The notes: a model not told the origin generated them from the letters alone. Numbered from the stretch's first letter, positions 1 to 6,163 are shown. The stretch is DNA of 8,549 bases from Syntrophomonadaceae bacterium (GCA_003551865.1 PUNU01000264.1:1-8549), one strand, 5' to 3'. Made by a program: numbers and translations.

Positions 1-82
1 CTGTGCCATAGGGGACGGTTCCATCGTTTTCCCTTCGGCCTTCGCTGCGCTCAGGAACGCTCGAACCGTCCCCATGGCACAG
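1..82. repeat. Long imperfect hairpin, REP-like repeat
   Basis: The left arm (1-21, CTGTGCCATAGGGGACGGTTC) is the reverse complement of the right arm (63-82) except for one extra base (A10). The two arms are separated by a GC-rich loop of about 41 bases that may fold further. No reading frame or U-run is associated with it. It lies about 58 bases past the tyrS stop, so it could end up at the 3' end of that transcript. The GGGGACGGTTC core resembles palindromic repeats that I recall as dispersed in Bacillota genomes and linked to REP-associated (Y1) transposases. That family assignment comes from memory, not a search. The element touches base 1 and may continue outside the window. Confidence 0.65.
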
Positions 83-139
83 CTTTTCATTCAACAAGGA
101 CAATAGGCTGAGTAGTTACTATACTTAAAGAAACTGTTG

Positions 140-1351
140 TCAGTTAATGCTAATTCGGGCAAATTTTCGTTTGCCCACCTGCAAAACCATCTCTTTATCT
201 GGTTCCAGCTCAAGTTCGATCGAATCGACGGTTTCACCGTTAATTTTCACTCCGCCCTGCCGGATCAAGCGGCGGGCTTCGCTCTTGCTTGAAGCCAAAC
301 CTGCGGAAACCATAACGGTGACCAGGCCGGCCGGAGCTTCAAACTGGAATGCGGGCATTTCAGAGGGCATCTCGCCCTTCTGGAAAACTTGCCTGAATTT
401 CTCTTCCGCTTTCTGCGCGGCTTCGCCCGTGTGATATGTGGAGACGATCTCCCTGGCGAGGCGCATTTTGGCATCACGGGGATGCAGTTTACCTTTGTTT
501 ACTTCTCCGAGGGTGTCATTAATTTCTTCGGTGGATAGAGAAGTAGCCAGACGATAGTACTCGTCCATCAACTCGTCGGGAATAGACATGATTTTACCGT
601 AAATCTGATCCGGGGGTTCGGTTATTCCGACGTAGTTGCCGAGGCTTTTGCTCATCTTTTGCACTCCGTTAATACCAACCAGAATAGGCATGGTAAAAGC
701 AACCTGCGGCTCCTGACCGTACTCCCGCTGAAGCTGGCGGCCCATCAGCAGGTTAAACTTCTGCTCGGTGGCCCCAAATTCAATATCAGCTTTGATGGCA
801 ATTGAATCGTATCCCTGCATCAAGGGGTAAAAGAACTCATGGATACCGATGGCTATGTTTTCCTTGTAACGGTAATAGAAGTCCTCCCGCTCCAGCATAC
901 GGGCTACGGTCAGGGTTGAAGCCAGCCTGATCACATCGGCAAAGTTGAGCTTGGCCAGCCACTGGCTGTTATGCACCATCTCCGTGCGCCCGGCATCAAG
1001 AATATTAAAAATTTGCTCCTGGTAAGTCCGGGCATTTGCCATTACTTCTTCTTCGGTCAGCTGTTTGCGTGTTTCCGAGCGTCCGGTTGGATCGCCGATC
1101 ATCCCGGTAAAATCACCGATGATTATAATAATATGGTGGCCAAGCTCCTGAAATTCCCTCAGCTTGTGCAGCACCACGGCATGGCCAAGGTGCAGGTCTG
1201 GTGCGGAAGGGTCAATGCCCAGCTTGCAGCGCAGGGGTTTGTTCTCTGCTGCGCTGCGTTCCAGTTTCTTTTTGAATTCATCCTCGGTAATGATTTCAGC
1301 GGCATTTTCAGCCAGGATCTTGTACTGCTCCTCTGCGCTAAGAAATCCCAT
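140..1351 (-). CDS. tyrS: Tyrosyl-tRNA synthetase (type 2, TyrZ-like)
   Basis: This class I aminoacyl-tRNA synthetase charges tRNA-Tyr with tyrosine in the cytoplasm, using ATP. The 403-residue protein is full length. The HIGH-type motif is HLGH at residues 54-57, with GDFTGMIGDPTGRS close behind at 79-92. The segment around 180-205 (YDSIAIKADIEFGATEQKFN) has the form typical of the TyrZ/type 2 subgroup rather than the E. coli-like type 1. KMSKS is at 232-236, and an S4 RNA-binding domain covers about 338-400. The ATG start has GGAGG eight bases upstream (1360-1364). It lies 67 bases after the MBL hydrolase gene on the same strand and could be co-transcribed with it. No T-box leader is visible in the short gap, although tyrosine synthetase genes in Bacillota often have one. 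A tandem 16-bp repeat sits in the gap. Confidence 0.97.
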   Translation of the reverse strand: MGFLSAEEQYKILAENAAEIITEDEFKKKLERSAAENKPLRCKLGIDPSAPDLHLGHAVVLHKLREFQELGHHIIIIIGDFTGMIGDPTGRSETRKQLTEEEVMANARTYQEQIFNILDAGRTEMVHNSQWLAKLNFADVIRLASTLTVARMLEREDFYYRYKENIAIGIHEFFYPLMQGYDSIAIKADIEFGATEQKFNLLMGRQLQREYGQEPQVAFTMPILVGINGVQKMSKSLGNYVGITEPPDQIYGKIMSIPDELMDEYYRLATSLSTEEINDTLGEVNKGKLHPRDAKMRLAREIVSTYHTGEAAQKAEEKFRQVFQKGEMPSEMPAFQFEAPAGLVTVMVSAGLASSKSEARRLIRQGGVKINGETVDSIELELEPDKEMVLQVGKRKFARISIN

Positions 1352-1382
1352 AAAACATACCTCCAGTATCTCTTTTATCCTA

Positions 1383-1414
1383 TTTTACAACTAGCAGCTT
1401 TTACAACTAGCAGC
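1383..1414. repeat. Perfect tandem duplication, 2 x 16 bp
   Basis: TTTTACAACTAGCAGC occurs at 1383-1398 and again, exactly abutting, at 1399-1414. It fills half of the gap between the upstream MBL gene stop and the tyrS start. On the minus strand the upstream copy supplies TTGTAA (1401-1406). This lies 18 bases from TAGGAT (1377-1382), so the duplication might form part of a weak tyrS promoter. The repeat is a direct observation; the promoter reading is inference. Confidence 0.85.
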
Positions 1415-1418
1415 GGCA

Positions 1419-2207
1419 TTAATCCGTCAAAACCCGGCCAAGCTCGAGGGTAAGGCCGTCGGAAGCGGCCAAAACTTTTACCCCTGTGCGGTCGCTTAAC
1501 TCTTCTGCCAGGAAGTCCGGTTCATGATCGAGCATGGTCAGGCCAAAATGAGTCATAACCGCCAGGCGGGGTTTAATTTTCTCAATAAGCACCCGGGCCG
1601 TGTTTAAATCCAGATGCTTGATCTTTCCGAAGGAAAGGGGGGCAAACAATAATACGTTCATGATCAACAAATCAGTACCCCGGTAATGTTCAATCAGCGA
1701 ATCGAAATAAAGGGTATCGACGATAAAAGAAACCCGGCCCTGCGGAAGATTGAATTTCAATCCGTAAGTCTCGGTTGGATGGTCATGCTTAACCGGGGTT
1801 TCAAAGTTAACTGAATTAATATGATAAGTGCCTCGCTCCCGCAGAATATGCAGGTTTTCAACCGATTCCCGGATGTGCCGGAACACGACCGGCTCATCGT
1901 TTGCCACCGCTTCAGCCGGAGCAAAAAGAGCCCCCCGCCGATTGAAAGTGCCCTGGGTCATCGCCTCGATCATCACATTTACATCGGTGGAATGGTCCAG
2001 GTGCCGGTGCGTAAGAATTACCGCATCCAATTTTTCCGGATCCAGGGCGGGAAAGCTTGAAAAACAACGGCTTAATGTACCCGGGCCGGGATCGATCAGG
2101 ATATGCCTGCCCTGGAAATAACACCAGGTGCCGGCAGACGAGCGGAGCTGTTTCGAAACGGCAAATCGAGCACCGGCAGTACCCATGAATTTTATCCAAT
2201 CAGACAA
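1419..2207 (-). CDS. MBL-fold metallo-hydrolase, RNase Z/PhnP-like
   Basis: This is a soluble 262-residue metallo-beta-lactamase fold protein of unknown substrate. The expected metal ligands are all present: HRHLDH at residues 67-72, H141 or H143 in the KHDHP segment, D164 in FIVDT, and H220 in MTHFG. The N-terminal strand with LIDPGPG (37-43) is also typical. The ligand spacing and length (about 260 residues) resemble the RNase Z/PhnP branch rather than glyoxalase II, but no RNase Z exosite arm is evident, so I do not assign tRNA processing. The start is TTG at 2205-2207: AGGGG lies about eight bases upstream, whereas the in-frame ATG at codon 8 has no ribosome binding site. tyrS follows after 67 bases on the same strand. 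Confidence 0.88.
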   Translation of the reverse strand: MSDWIKFMGTAGARFAVSKQLRSSAGTWCYFQGRHILIDPGPGTLSRCFSSFPALDPEKLDAVILTHRHLDHSTDVNVMIEAMTQGTFNRRGALFAPAEAVANDEPVVFRHIRESVENLHILRERGTYHINSVNFETPVKHDHPTETYGLKFNLPQGRVSFIVDTLYFDSLIEHYRGTDLLIMNVLLFAPLSFGKIKHLDLNTARVLIEKIKPRLAVMTHFGLTMLDHEPDFLAEELSDRTGVKVLAASDGLTLELGRVLTD

Positions 2208-2246
2208 ACAGCCAACCCCTGTAAGTGTTAATTGTTCACTTTTGAT

Positions 2247-2277
2247 ATTCTACCATAATTTTAGGGCCATAAGGCAA
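2247..2277 (-). promoter_or_regulatory. Possible promoter of the minus-strand MBL gene
   Basis: Read on the minus strand, TTGCCT (2272-2277) is followed after 19 bases by TAGAAT (2247-2252). The TAGAAT is preceded by TGG, an extended -10. It lies about 40 bases before the TTG start. The long spacer makes this tentative. Confidence 0.4.
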
Positions 2278-2287
2278 TTATTTTAAC

Positions 2288-2317
2288 TTAACTTCCCGCC
2301 TGTTTTCATGCTAAAAT
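2288..2317 (+). promoter_or_regulatory. Possible promoter of the plus-strand MBL gene
   Basis: TTAACT (2288-2293) and TAAAAT (2312-2317) are separated by 18 bases, and TGC immediately before the -10 gives an extended -10 element. The start codon lies 42 bases beyond the -10. It sits back to back with the minus-strand promoter candidate in the same 152-bp divergent spacer. Confidence 0.5.
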
Positions 2318-2359
2318 GTAAAGCGGTTATCCTATTTACCTCAGGACAGGTCCGGAAAA

Positions 2360-3214
2360 ATGCTTAATAAAAACTTTTACAGTGATATAATCGAATTTAA
2401 AGCCGGCCGCACGATCATGGGACGCCCCCTTTACCTCAGCCATTTCTACTTTATTGACGGTCTCCTAATCGATACCGGCCCGCCAAATGTATCTTCCGAA
2501 GTATTCACCGCTTTAAAAGAACTTCCTATCGACAAGGTCGTAATTACTCATCAGCATGAAGATCATACCGGCTGCTGCCGCTTGCTCAGAAACAATTTGG
2601 GCCTGCCTGTATATGCCCATCCGGAAACTTTGAAAGCCATGTCCAATCCGCCGCCGATAAAAATATACCGGAAGGTAATGTGGGGCAGTCCGGCCAGATC
2701 CGACGGGTTCCCTCTCAATGACACGATCACCACGGAAAACCACAATTTTTGGGTCATACCTACTCCCGGCCATTCAAAAGATCACGTCAGTTTCTTCGAG
2801 CCGCTAAACAAGTGGCTTTTCAGCGGTGATCTGTATCTCGGAGAAAGACTGACCGGGTTTATGGCAGGAGAAAATATCGCCGATCACTTGTCCAGCCTGC
2901 AAAGAGCAATTGAACTGCAGCCCAAAGTACTGTTTTGCGGATTGAAAGGAAGGCTGGATAATGCCGGTGAGCGCCTGGCCCGAAAATACGAATACTGGTG
3001 GGAACTCGGCATTAAAGTCAAGGATATGCTTGAGTCCGGTGCCTCCCGCAGGCAGATCCTGACAGCGGTTTTCGGCGGTGAAGTCATGTTCTATTACCTG
3101 TCCCAGTTAAACTGGGGGCGCCGCCACATGCTGGACTCAATCATCGAAAACATCGATTATTTTGCATCCGGTACAAAAAAAGAATCCCTGGTGGATTCAA
3201 AAAGAGTGAAGTGA
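2360..3214 (+). CDS. MBL-fold hydrolase, glyoxalase II-like, atypical
   Basis: This 284-residue soluble metallo-beta-lactamase fold protein has an unknown substrate. The first part fits the glyoxalase II-like group: LLIDTGPP (35-42), HQHEDH (64-69), TPGHSKDH with H138, and FSGD with D157. Where this group usually ends its metal site with GHG or a similar histidine, this protein reads LFCGLKG (201-207), so the last ligand seems to be replaced by leucine. The C-terminal part (about 215-270) is a helical extension rich in aromatic and basic residues. The start is ATG 2360; the ribosome binding site is weak (AGG elements only). The last dozen codons overlap the antisense rnpB terminator, and the stop codon lies within the rnpB P1 arm. 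The charged tail (KKESLVDSKRVK) may therefore be shaped by RNA constraints. Confidence 0.85.
   Translation: MLNKNFYSDIIEFKAGRTIMGRPLYLSHFYFIDGLLIDTGPPNVSSEVFTALKELPIDKVVITHQHEDHTGCCRLLRNNLGLPVYAHPETLKAMSNPPPIKIYRKVMWGSPARSDGFPLNDTITTENHNFWVIPTPGHSKDHVSFFEPLNKWLFSGDLYLGERLTGFMAGENIADHLSSLQRAIELQPKVLFCGLKGRLDNAGERLARKYEYWWELGIKVKDMLESGASRRQILTAVFGGEVMFYYLSQLNWGRRHMLDSIIENIDYFASGTKKESLVDSKRVK
3175..3198 (-). terminator. Intrinsic terminator of rnpB, inside the MBL gene
   Basis: On the minus strand GAATCC and GGATTC (3193-3198 and 3182-3187) form a six-pair stem with a five-base loop, followed directly by seven U residues (3175-3181). It lies 13 to 36 bases beyond the rnpB 3' arm, in the right orientation. 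The same bases encode the C-terminal codons of the convergent MBL hydrolase on the plus strand. The stem is short, but the U-run is clean. Confidence 0.7.
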
Positions 3215-3725
3215 GGAACCGAGCAAACTAATAAGCCGAGTTCTGTCCTTCCGGACAGCCCGGGTGGGTTCCGGAAGCAGCAGCCATCTATCTAGGGCAC
3301 CAGTTGCCTGGCGCCTCCAGCGACCAAACCCGAGGAGTCAGCGGGCAACTTCATCCTCCTCCTATTTGGTCTTGCTCCGGGTGGGGTTTACCTAGCGAAC
3401 CGGTCTCCCGGCTCCTGGTGCGCTCTTACCGCACCGTTGCACCCTTACCCGGCACTCAGCCTTTACCATCCTGTAATTAGCTCTTTTGTTTTTATACTGC
3501 GTGTGCAGATTGAACCCACAGTTATTTCTTGTTAACAGGAGAGTTCTTCAGGTTGTGTGATTGATGGCAAAAGCTGAGTGCCGGGCGGTATTTTTTCTGT
3601 GGCACTGGCCTTGAGGTCGCCCTCACTGGGCGTTACCCAGCACCCTGCCCTGCGGAGCTCGGACTTTCCTCGAGAAGAACCTTGCGGTATCTTCCCGCGG
3701 CTGCCTTGTTTACTCGGTCCCTCAC
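3211..3725 (-). ncRNA. rnpB: RNase P RNA, class A
   Basis: This is the catalytic RNA that removes 5' leaders from pre-tRNAs. The conserved blocks are plain on the minus strand: GAGGAAAGUCCGAGCUCC (CR I, P4 strand, about 3655-3672), GGGUGCUGGGUAACGCC, GAGGGCGACC and CAGUGCCACAGA. Further on come GGUAAGGGUGCAACGGUGCG, GGUAAACCCC in L15 for the tRNA CCA end (about 3385-3392), CGGAGCAAGACCAAAUAGG, and CAGAACUCGGCUUAUUAG (CR V). The 5' and 3' ends pair as an 18-bp P1 helix (3708-3725 with 3211-3228, two G.U pairs). I used that helix to set the ends; the transcript probably starts near 3734. P12 is unusually large: 23 paired positions (3448-3470 with 3563-3585) topped by a 92-base insertion. The 3' P1 arm overlaps the stop codon of the convergent MBL gene. 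Confidence 0.96.
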
Positions 3726-3740
3726 CGCAGCTTCATTTAT

Positions 3741-3769
3741 AGTATAACACCGGTAAAAACCGGTGTCAA
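3741..3769 (-). promoter_or_regulatory. Strong sigma-A-type promoter of rnpB
   Basis: On the minus strand a perfect TTGACA (3764-3769) is separated by exactly 17 bases from TATACT (3741-3746), one mismatch from consensus. The predicted transcript start is near 3734, nine bases before the P1 helix. The -35 lies only five bases past the stop of the YlbL-like gene. The spacer holds a perfect inverted repeat. Confidence 0.85.
3747..3766. repeat. Perfect 8-bp inverted repeat in the rnpB promoter spacer
   Basis: ACACCGGT (3747-3754) and ACCGGTGT (3759-3766) are exact reverse complements around a 4-base AAAA loop. The repeat fills the entire spacer between the rnpB -35 and -10 and takes in half of the -35. 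It could be an operator, or a hairpin at the end of the YlbL-like gene transcript. It has no following U-run, so terminator function alone is unlikely. Confidence 0.7.
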
Positions 3770-3774
3770 AGCAA

Positions 3775-4779
3775 TCAGCGGCCTATAAGTGTGGAAAGAA
3801 ATTCCAGTGCATTATCGAGATCCGCCACCGGAATTACCTCGATTTCGCCGGCCGCAGCTACCGCTCCTTCGTAGTTGCCTTCGGGAACCAGAAAATACTC
3901 TGCGCCGGCTTTTTCAGATGCTATTACCTTCTGTGGAATACCGCCAACACGGCCTACCTTTTCATCAAGATCGATCGTGCCGGTGCCGGCGATGGTTTTC
4001 CCGGCTGATAAATCTTCCGGCGTAAAACGGTTTTTAATCTCCAAAACGAACATCAGCCCTGCGGAGGGACCGCTAATTTGACCCGTATCCATAACTATAT
4101 CCACGGGAAGAGCAGGTTCCCAGGGCAGGGTTTTTATATAGATACCCAGGAAAGGTGTATCCTCGTCTTCAAAGTGAGGGCCGGTTGGAACCTCTATTTC
4201 CAGGTTCTGCTCGCTGCGCGTAATATTTAAGCGAACCCCTTCACCAACTGCCCGATCCTGGACAAGAAGGGGAACTTCAGTGGCTAAAAATACTTCCCGC
4301 CCGTCAACAGAGGTTATTTTATCCCCTATTTCCAGGTAAGTCTCCGCCGGGGCTTCCTCCAAAAAACTTACCACTTCCACCCCTTCGCTGGCGATTTCCA
4401 CCTCGTAACCGACCCGCCGCAGGGCCACCACCTGGGCAATGTGCCGGCTTTCCACCATGTATTCTCTCAGCAGTTCACGGTATTCTTCTCTATCCATATC
4501 ACCGGGCAGCACCACACTTTTCGGCCTCAGCTCCATGTGGGGGTGAATATAGCCGTAAAGTGCTGAAAAAGGGGTGGCTCTCTGCTGCGTAACCGTGACC
4601 AGGCTAAATGTTCCCCGGATATCCTGCACCCCGTTTTCCAGCTCTTCAACAGTAATTAATTCTTTTAGATCAACCGCCCTGCTCGGCCGAATAACATAGT
4701 AATCGATTTCGACAAAGAGACCCAGGGCGGCCAGGATAACGATCAAGATGAAAGTACGCAGGAACTTCTTTATCTTCAA
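3775..4779 (-). CDS. Membrane-anchored PDZ/Lon-type serine protease, YlbL family
   Basis: This is a predicted extracytoplasmic protease held in the membrane by one N-terminal helix (about residues 7-24). A PDZ-like domain lies around residues 118-190. The C-terminal Lon-type catalytic domain carries the serine in SGPSAG (S239) and the lysine in GGIPQK (K284), the Ser-Lys dyad of this family; there is no ATPase module. In B. subtilis the relative YlbL takes part in removing the division inhibitor YneA, and its gene lies near coaD, as here; the Streptococcus relative SepM processes a signal peptide. The substrate here is unknown. I place the start at TTG 4777-4779, six bases after AAGGG, giving 334 residues. 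A TTG six codons upstream (4797) is open but has no ribosome binding site. The gene is the last of a probable coaD operon and abuts the rnpB promoter. Confidence 0.9.
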   Translation of the reverse strand: MKIKKFLRTFILIVILAALGLFVEIDYYVIRPSRAVDLKELITVEELENGVQDIRGTFSLVTVTQQRATPFSALYGYIHPHMELRPKSVVLPGDMDREEYRELLREYMVESRHIAQVVALRRVGYEVEIASEGVEVVSFLEEAPAETYLEIGDKITSVDGREVFLATEVPLLVQDRAVGEGVRLNITRSEQNLEIEVPTGPHFEDEDTPFLGIYIKTLPWEPALPVDIVMDTGQISGPSAGLMFVLEIKNRFTPEDLSAGKTIAGTGTIDLDEKVGRVGGIPQKVIASEKAGAEYFLVPEGNYEGAVAAAGEIEVIPVADLDNALEFLSTLIGR

Positions 4780-4837
4780 AACAGACCCTTCTTTCAACTG
4801 CAGGCGGATAATTTTTTGGTATTACCCCGTGAATAGA

Positions 4838-5116
4838 TTATGCGGTAAAATAAATATAAAGAAACAGAACTCCCAGCGCAGCAGTAAGCAGTCCGCCAAA
4901 GCGCAGAACCATAAGGTATAATTTACTCGGCGGGACACCCGGTATCTTGCGGCCAACCCTTAGATGCCAGAATATCTCCGGGCGAACTATTGAAACGACA
5001 CCGGCGCCCAAGATCAGTAAGCCGAAAAATAAAAGACTTTCCGGAATGATCGGCCCGGCATTTCCGGATACTGGGAGCAGGTCCGGAGACTGCAGACCAT
5101 AGCTGGACATAAACAA
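4838..5116 (-). CDS. Small two-helix membrane protein, unknown function
   Basis: This 92-residue protein has two clear hydrophobic segments, about residues 27-45 (SLLFFGLLILGAGVVSIV) and 66-90 (LYLMVLRFGGLLTAALGVLF). Between them is a conserved-looking basic loop, RPEIFWHLRVGRKIPGVPPS. The layout (helix, RPE-W loop ending PPS or EPS, helix) reminds me of small Bacillota membrane families such as DUF6199, but that is from memory and weak. GGGAGG (5124-5129) lies seven bases before TTG 5116, which I use as the start. ATG 5110, two codons in, is the alternative but has a 13-base spacing. The gene sits between coaD (57-base gap) and the YlbL-like protease (58-base gap), all on one strand, so it is probably co-transcribed. 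Confidence 0.72.
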   Translation of the reverse strand: MFMSSYGLQSPDLLPVSGNAGPIIPESLLFFGLLILGAGVVSIVRPEIFWHLRVGRKIPGVPPSKLYLMVLRFGGLLTAALGVLFLYIYFTA

Positions 5117-5173
5117 AAATCAACCTCCCAATTTAATTTATCACCTGCAGGCAAAAGTGACAACAGCCGGTAG

Positions 5174-5653
5174 TTATTCCTCAAACTTGGAAACAATTAT
5201 ATCATGGACTTCAGGCGGCACAAGACGGCTGATGTCTCCACCTAAAGCGGCAATTTCTTTTACAATACTGGAACTCAGGTAAGAATACTTACTGTTGGTC
5301 ATCATAAACATGGTTTCAATCGAAGGATCCAGCTTTTGATTGACCAGGGCCATCTGAAACTCAAATTCAAAATCGGATATGGCACGCAGTCCTTTTACTA
5401 TAATGTTTATTTCTTTCTGCCTGGCATAATCAATCAGCAATCCTTTATAGTATTCTACCTCTACATTGGTAAACGTTTTAGTAACCCTCTTGAGCATTTC
5501 CAACCTGTGCTCTATGTCATAGGTAGCCACTTTGCGAGGGTTCTCCAGGACGGCTACTGTAAGGTGGTCCATGATTTTGCTTGTCCGGGCGATAATGTCA
5601 AGATGGCCTTTTGTCACCGGGTCAAAGCTCCCGGGATAAATTGCTCTGGTCAA
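5174..5653 (-). CDS. coaD: Phosphopantetheine adenylyltransferase
   Basis: This enzyme catalyses the fourth step of coenzyme A synthesis, joining 4'-phosphopantetheine and ATP to give dephospho-CoA and pyrophosphate; it is cytoplasmic and normally hexameric. The 159 residues match the usual length. The nucleotidyltransferase motif [12 protein letters not shown] spans residues 6-18 (TKGH is the T/HxGH site). [11 protein letters not shown] at 88-98 and [11 protein letters not shown] at 123-133 are the other family signatures. The start is TTG 5651-5653, eight bases after a strong AAAGGAGG. It is the first gene of the probable operon with the small membrane protein and the YlbL-like protease. 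In many Bacillota rsmD lies just upstream; here the upstream neighbour is the divergent rpmB instead. Confidence 0.97.
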   Translation of the reverse strand: MTRAIYPGSFDPVTKGHLDIIARTSKIMDHLTVAVLENPRKVATYDIEHRLEMLKRVTKTFTNVEVEYYKGLLIDYARQKEINIIVKGLRAISDFEFEFQMALVNQKLDPSIETMFMMTNSKYSYLSSSIVKEIAALGGDISRLVPPEVHDIIVSKFEE

Positions 5654-5714
5654 AACAGGTTCCTCCTTTACTAATCTAATTTAAGCTAGACTACAATTAT
5701 TTCGCTATTCGGCC

Positions 5715-5742
5715 ACTATACCCTGCATAATGAACTTTTAAA
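5715..5742 (-). promoter_or_regulatory. Tentative coaD promoter
   Basis: On the minus strand TTTAAA (5737-5742) is followed after 16 bases by TATAGT (5715-5720). This would give a leader of about 55 bases before the coaD start. The -35 matches consensus at four of six positions. No other candidate in the 163-bp spacer with rpmB is better. Confidence 0.35.
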
Positions 5743-5748
5743 TAATTC

Positions 5749-5777
5749 TTGTGGGAAATTAATTGATATGCTACAAT
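5749..5777 (+). promoter_or_regulatory. Probable rpmB promoter
   Basis: TTGTGG (5749-5754) and TACAAT (5772-5777) are 17 bases apart, with TGC before the -10 giving an extended -10. The leader to the rpmB start would be about 33 bases, leaving no room for a large regulatory RNA. Confidence 0.5.
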
Positions 5778-5816
5778 ATAACGCGTGACATTACAGGCTT
5801 AGGGGAGGGCAGCAAA

Positions 5817-6008
5817 GTGGCAAAAGTTTGTGTTATCTGCAATAAAAGCAAAAATACCGGTTATAAAATAAGCCACTCCAATATAAAAAACAAGCGGAAG
5901 TGGCGTCCGAACATCCAGAGAATTAAGATTCTGCTTAACGGTTCCCCCCGGCGGGTCAATGTTTGTTCCCGCTGCATCAAGGCAGGGAAGGTCAATAAAG
6001 TGGTCTAG
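5817..6008 (+). CDS. rpmB: 50S ribosomal protein L28, zinc-binding form
   Basis: L28 is a structural protein of the large ribosomal subunit. The 63-residue product has the family's KRKWRPNIQRIKI core (residues 26-38) and the NGSPRRVNV segment (41-49). Two cysteine pairs, C5/C8 (CVIC) and C50/C53 (CSRC), make it the C+ form, expected to bind one zinc ion; B. subtilis L28 lacks these pairs. The start is GTG 5817, eight bases after GGGGAGGG (5802-5809). An in-frame extension to 5763 exists but would run through the promoter and ribosome binding site, so I reject it. The gene is monocistronic, divergent from coaD, and ends at a strong intrinsic terminator. Confidence 0.96.
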   Translation: MAKVCVICNKSKNTGYKISHSNIKNKRKWRPNIQRIKILLNGSPRRVNVCSRCIKAGKVNKVV

Positions 6009-6050
6009 ATTCCTGAAAGCACTGCTGTAAACGATACTGCAAAATAGCAG

Positions 6051-6080
6051 GGGGCGGTTGTTATTAACCGCCCCTTTTTT
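6051..6080 (+). terminator. Intrinsic terminator of rpmB
   Basis: GGGGCGGTT (6051-6059) pairs perfectly with AACCGCCCC (6066-6074) around a six-base loop, and six T residues follow (6075-6080). It lies 43 bases past the rpmB stop. On the opposite strand the hairpin is not followed directly by a T-run, so its use by the convergent acyl-CoA dehydrogenase gene is uncertain. Confidence 0.92.
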
Positions 6081-6163
6081 AAAACAAAAACTGATTCTAA
6101 GCCCCGAGCCGGCGAACTTAAAGGCAAGTGCGCATGCCTGCCGGGCAGATTTCTTTTTTCCCT

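Noticed and set aside
1352..1418. T-box riboswitch before tyrS
   Set aside because: The gap is only 67 bases and lacks a T-box sequence and a specifier stem.
971..1453. 160-codon plus-strand frame opposite tyrS
   Set aside because: It lies almost wholly antisense to the strongly supported tyrS, has no ribosome binding site and no recognisable motifs.
3763..4081. Plus-strand frames opposite the YlbL-like gene
   Set aside because: They mirror the catalytic domain coding region on the other strand, with no independent start signals.
5763..5816. Longer rpmB start at TTG 5763
   Set aside because: The extension runs over the promoter and the ribosome binding site. GTG 5817 gives the normal L28 N-terminus.
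6134..6160. TGCC/GGCA hairpin followed by TTTCTTTTTT on the plus strand
   Set aside because: Only four pairs form, and a much better rpmB terminator lies upstream at 6051-6080. It is in the wrong orientation for the dehydrogenase gene.
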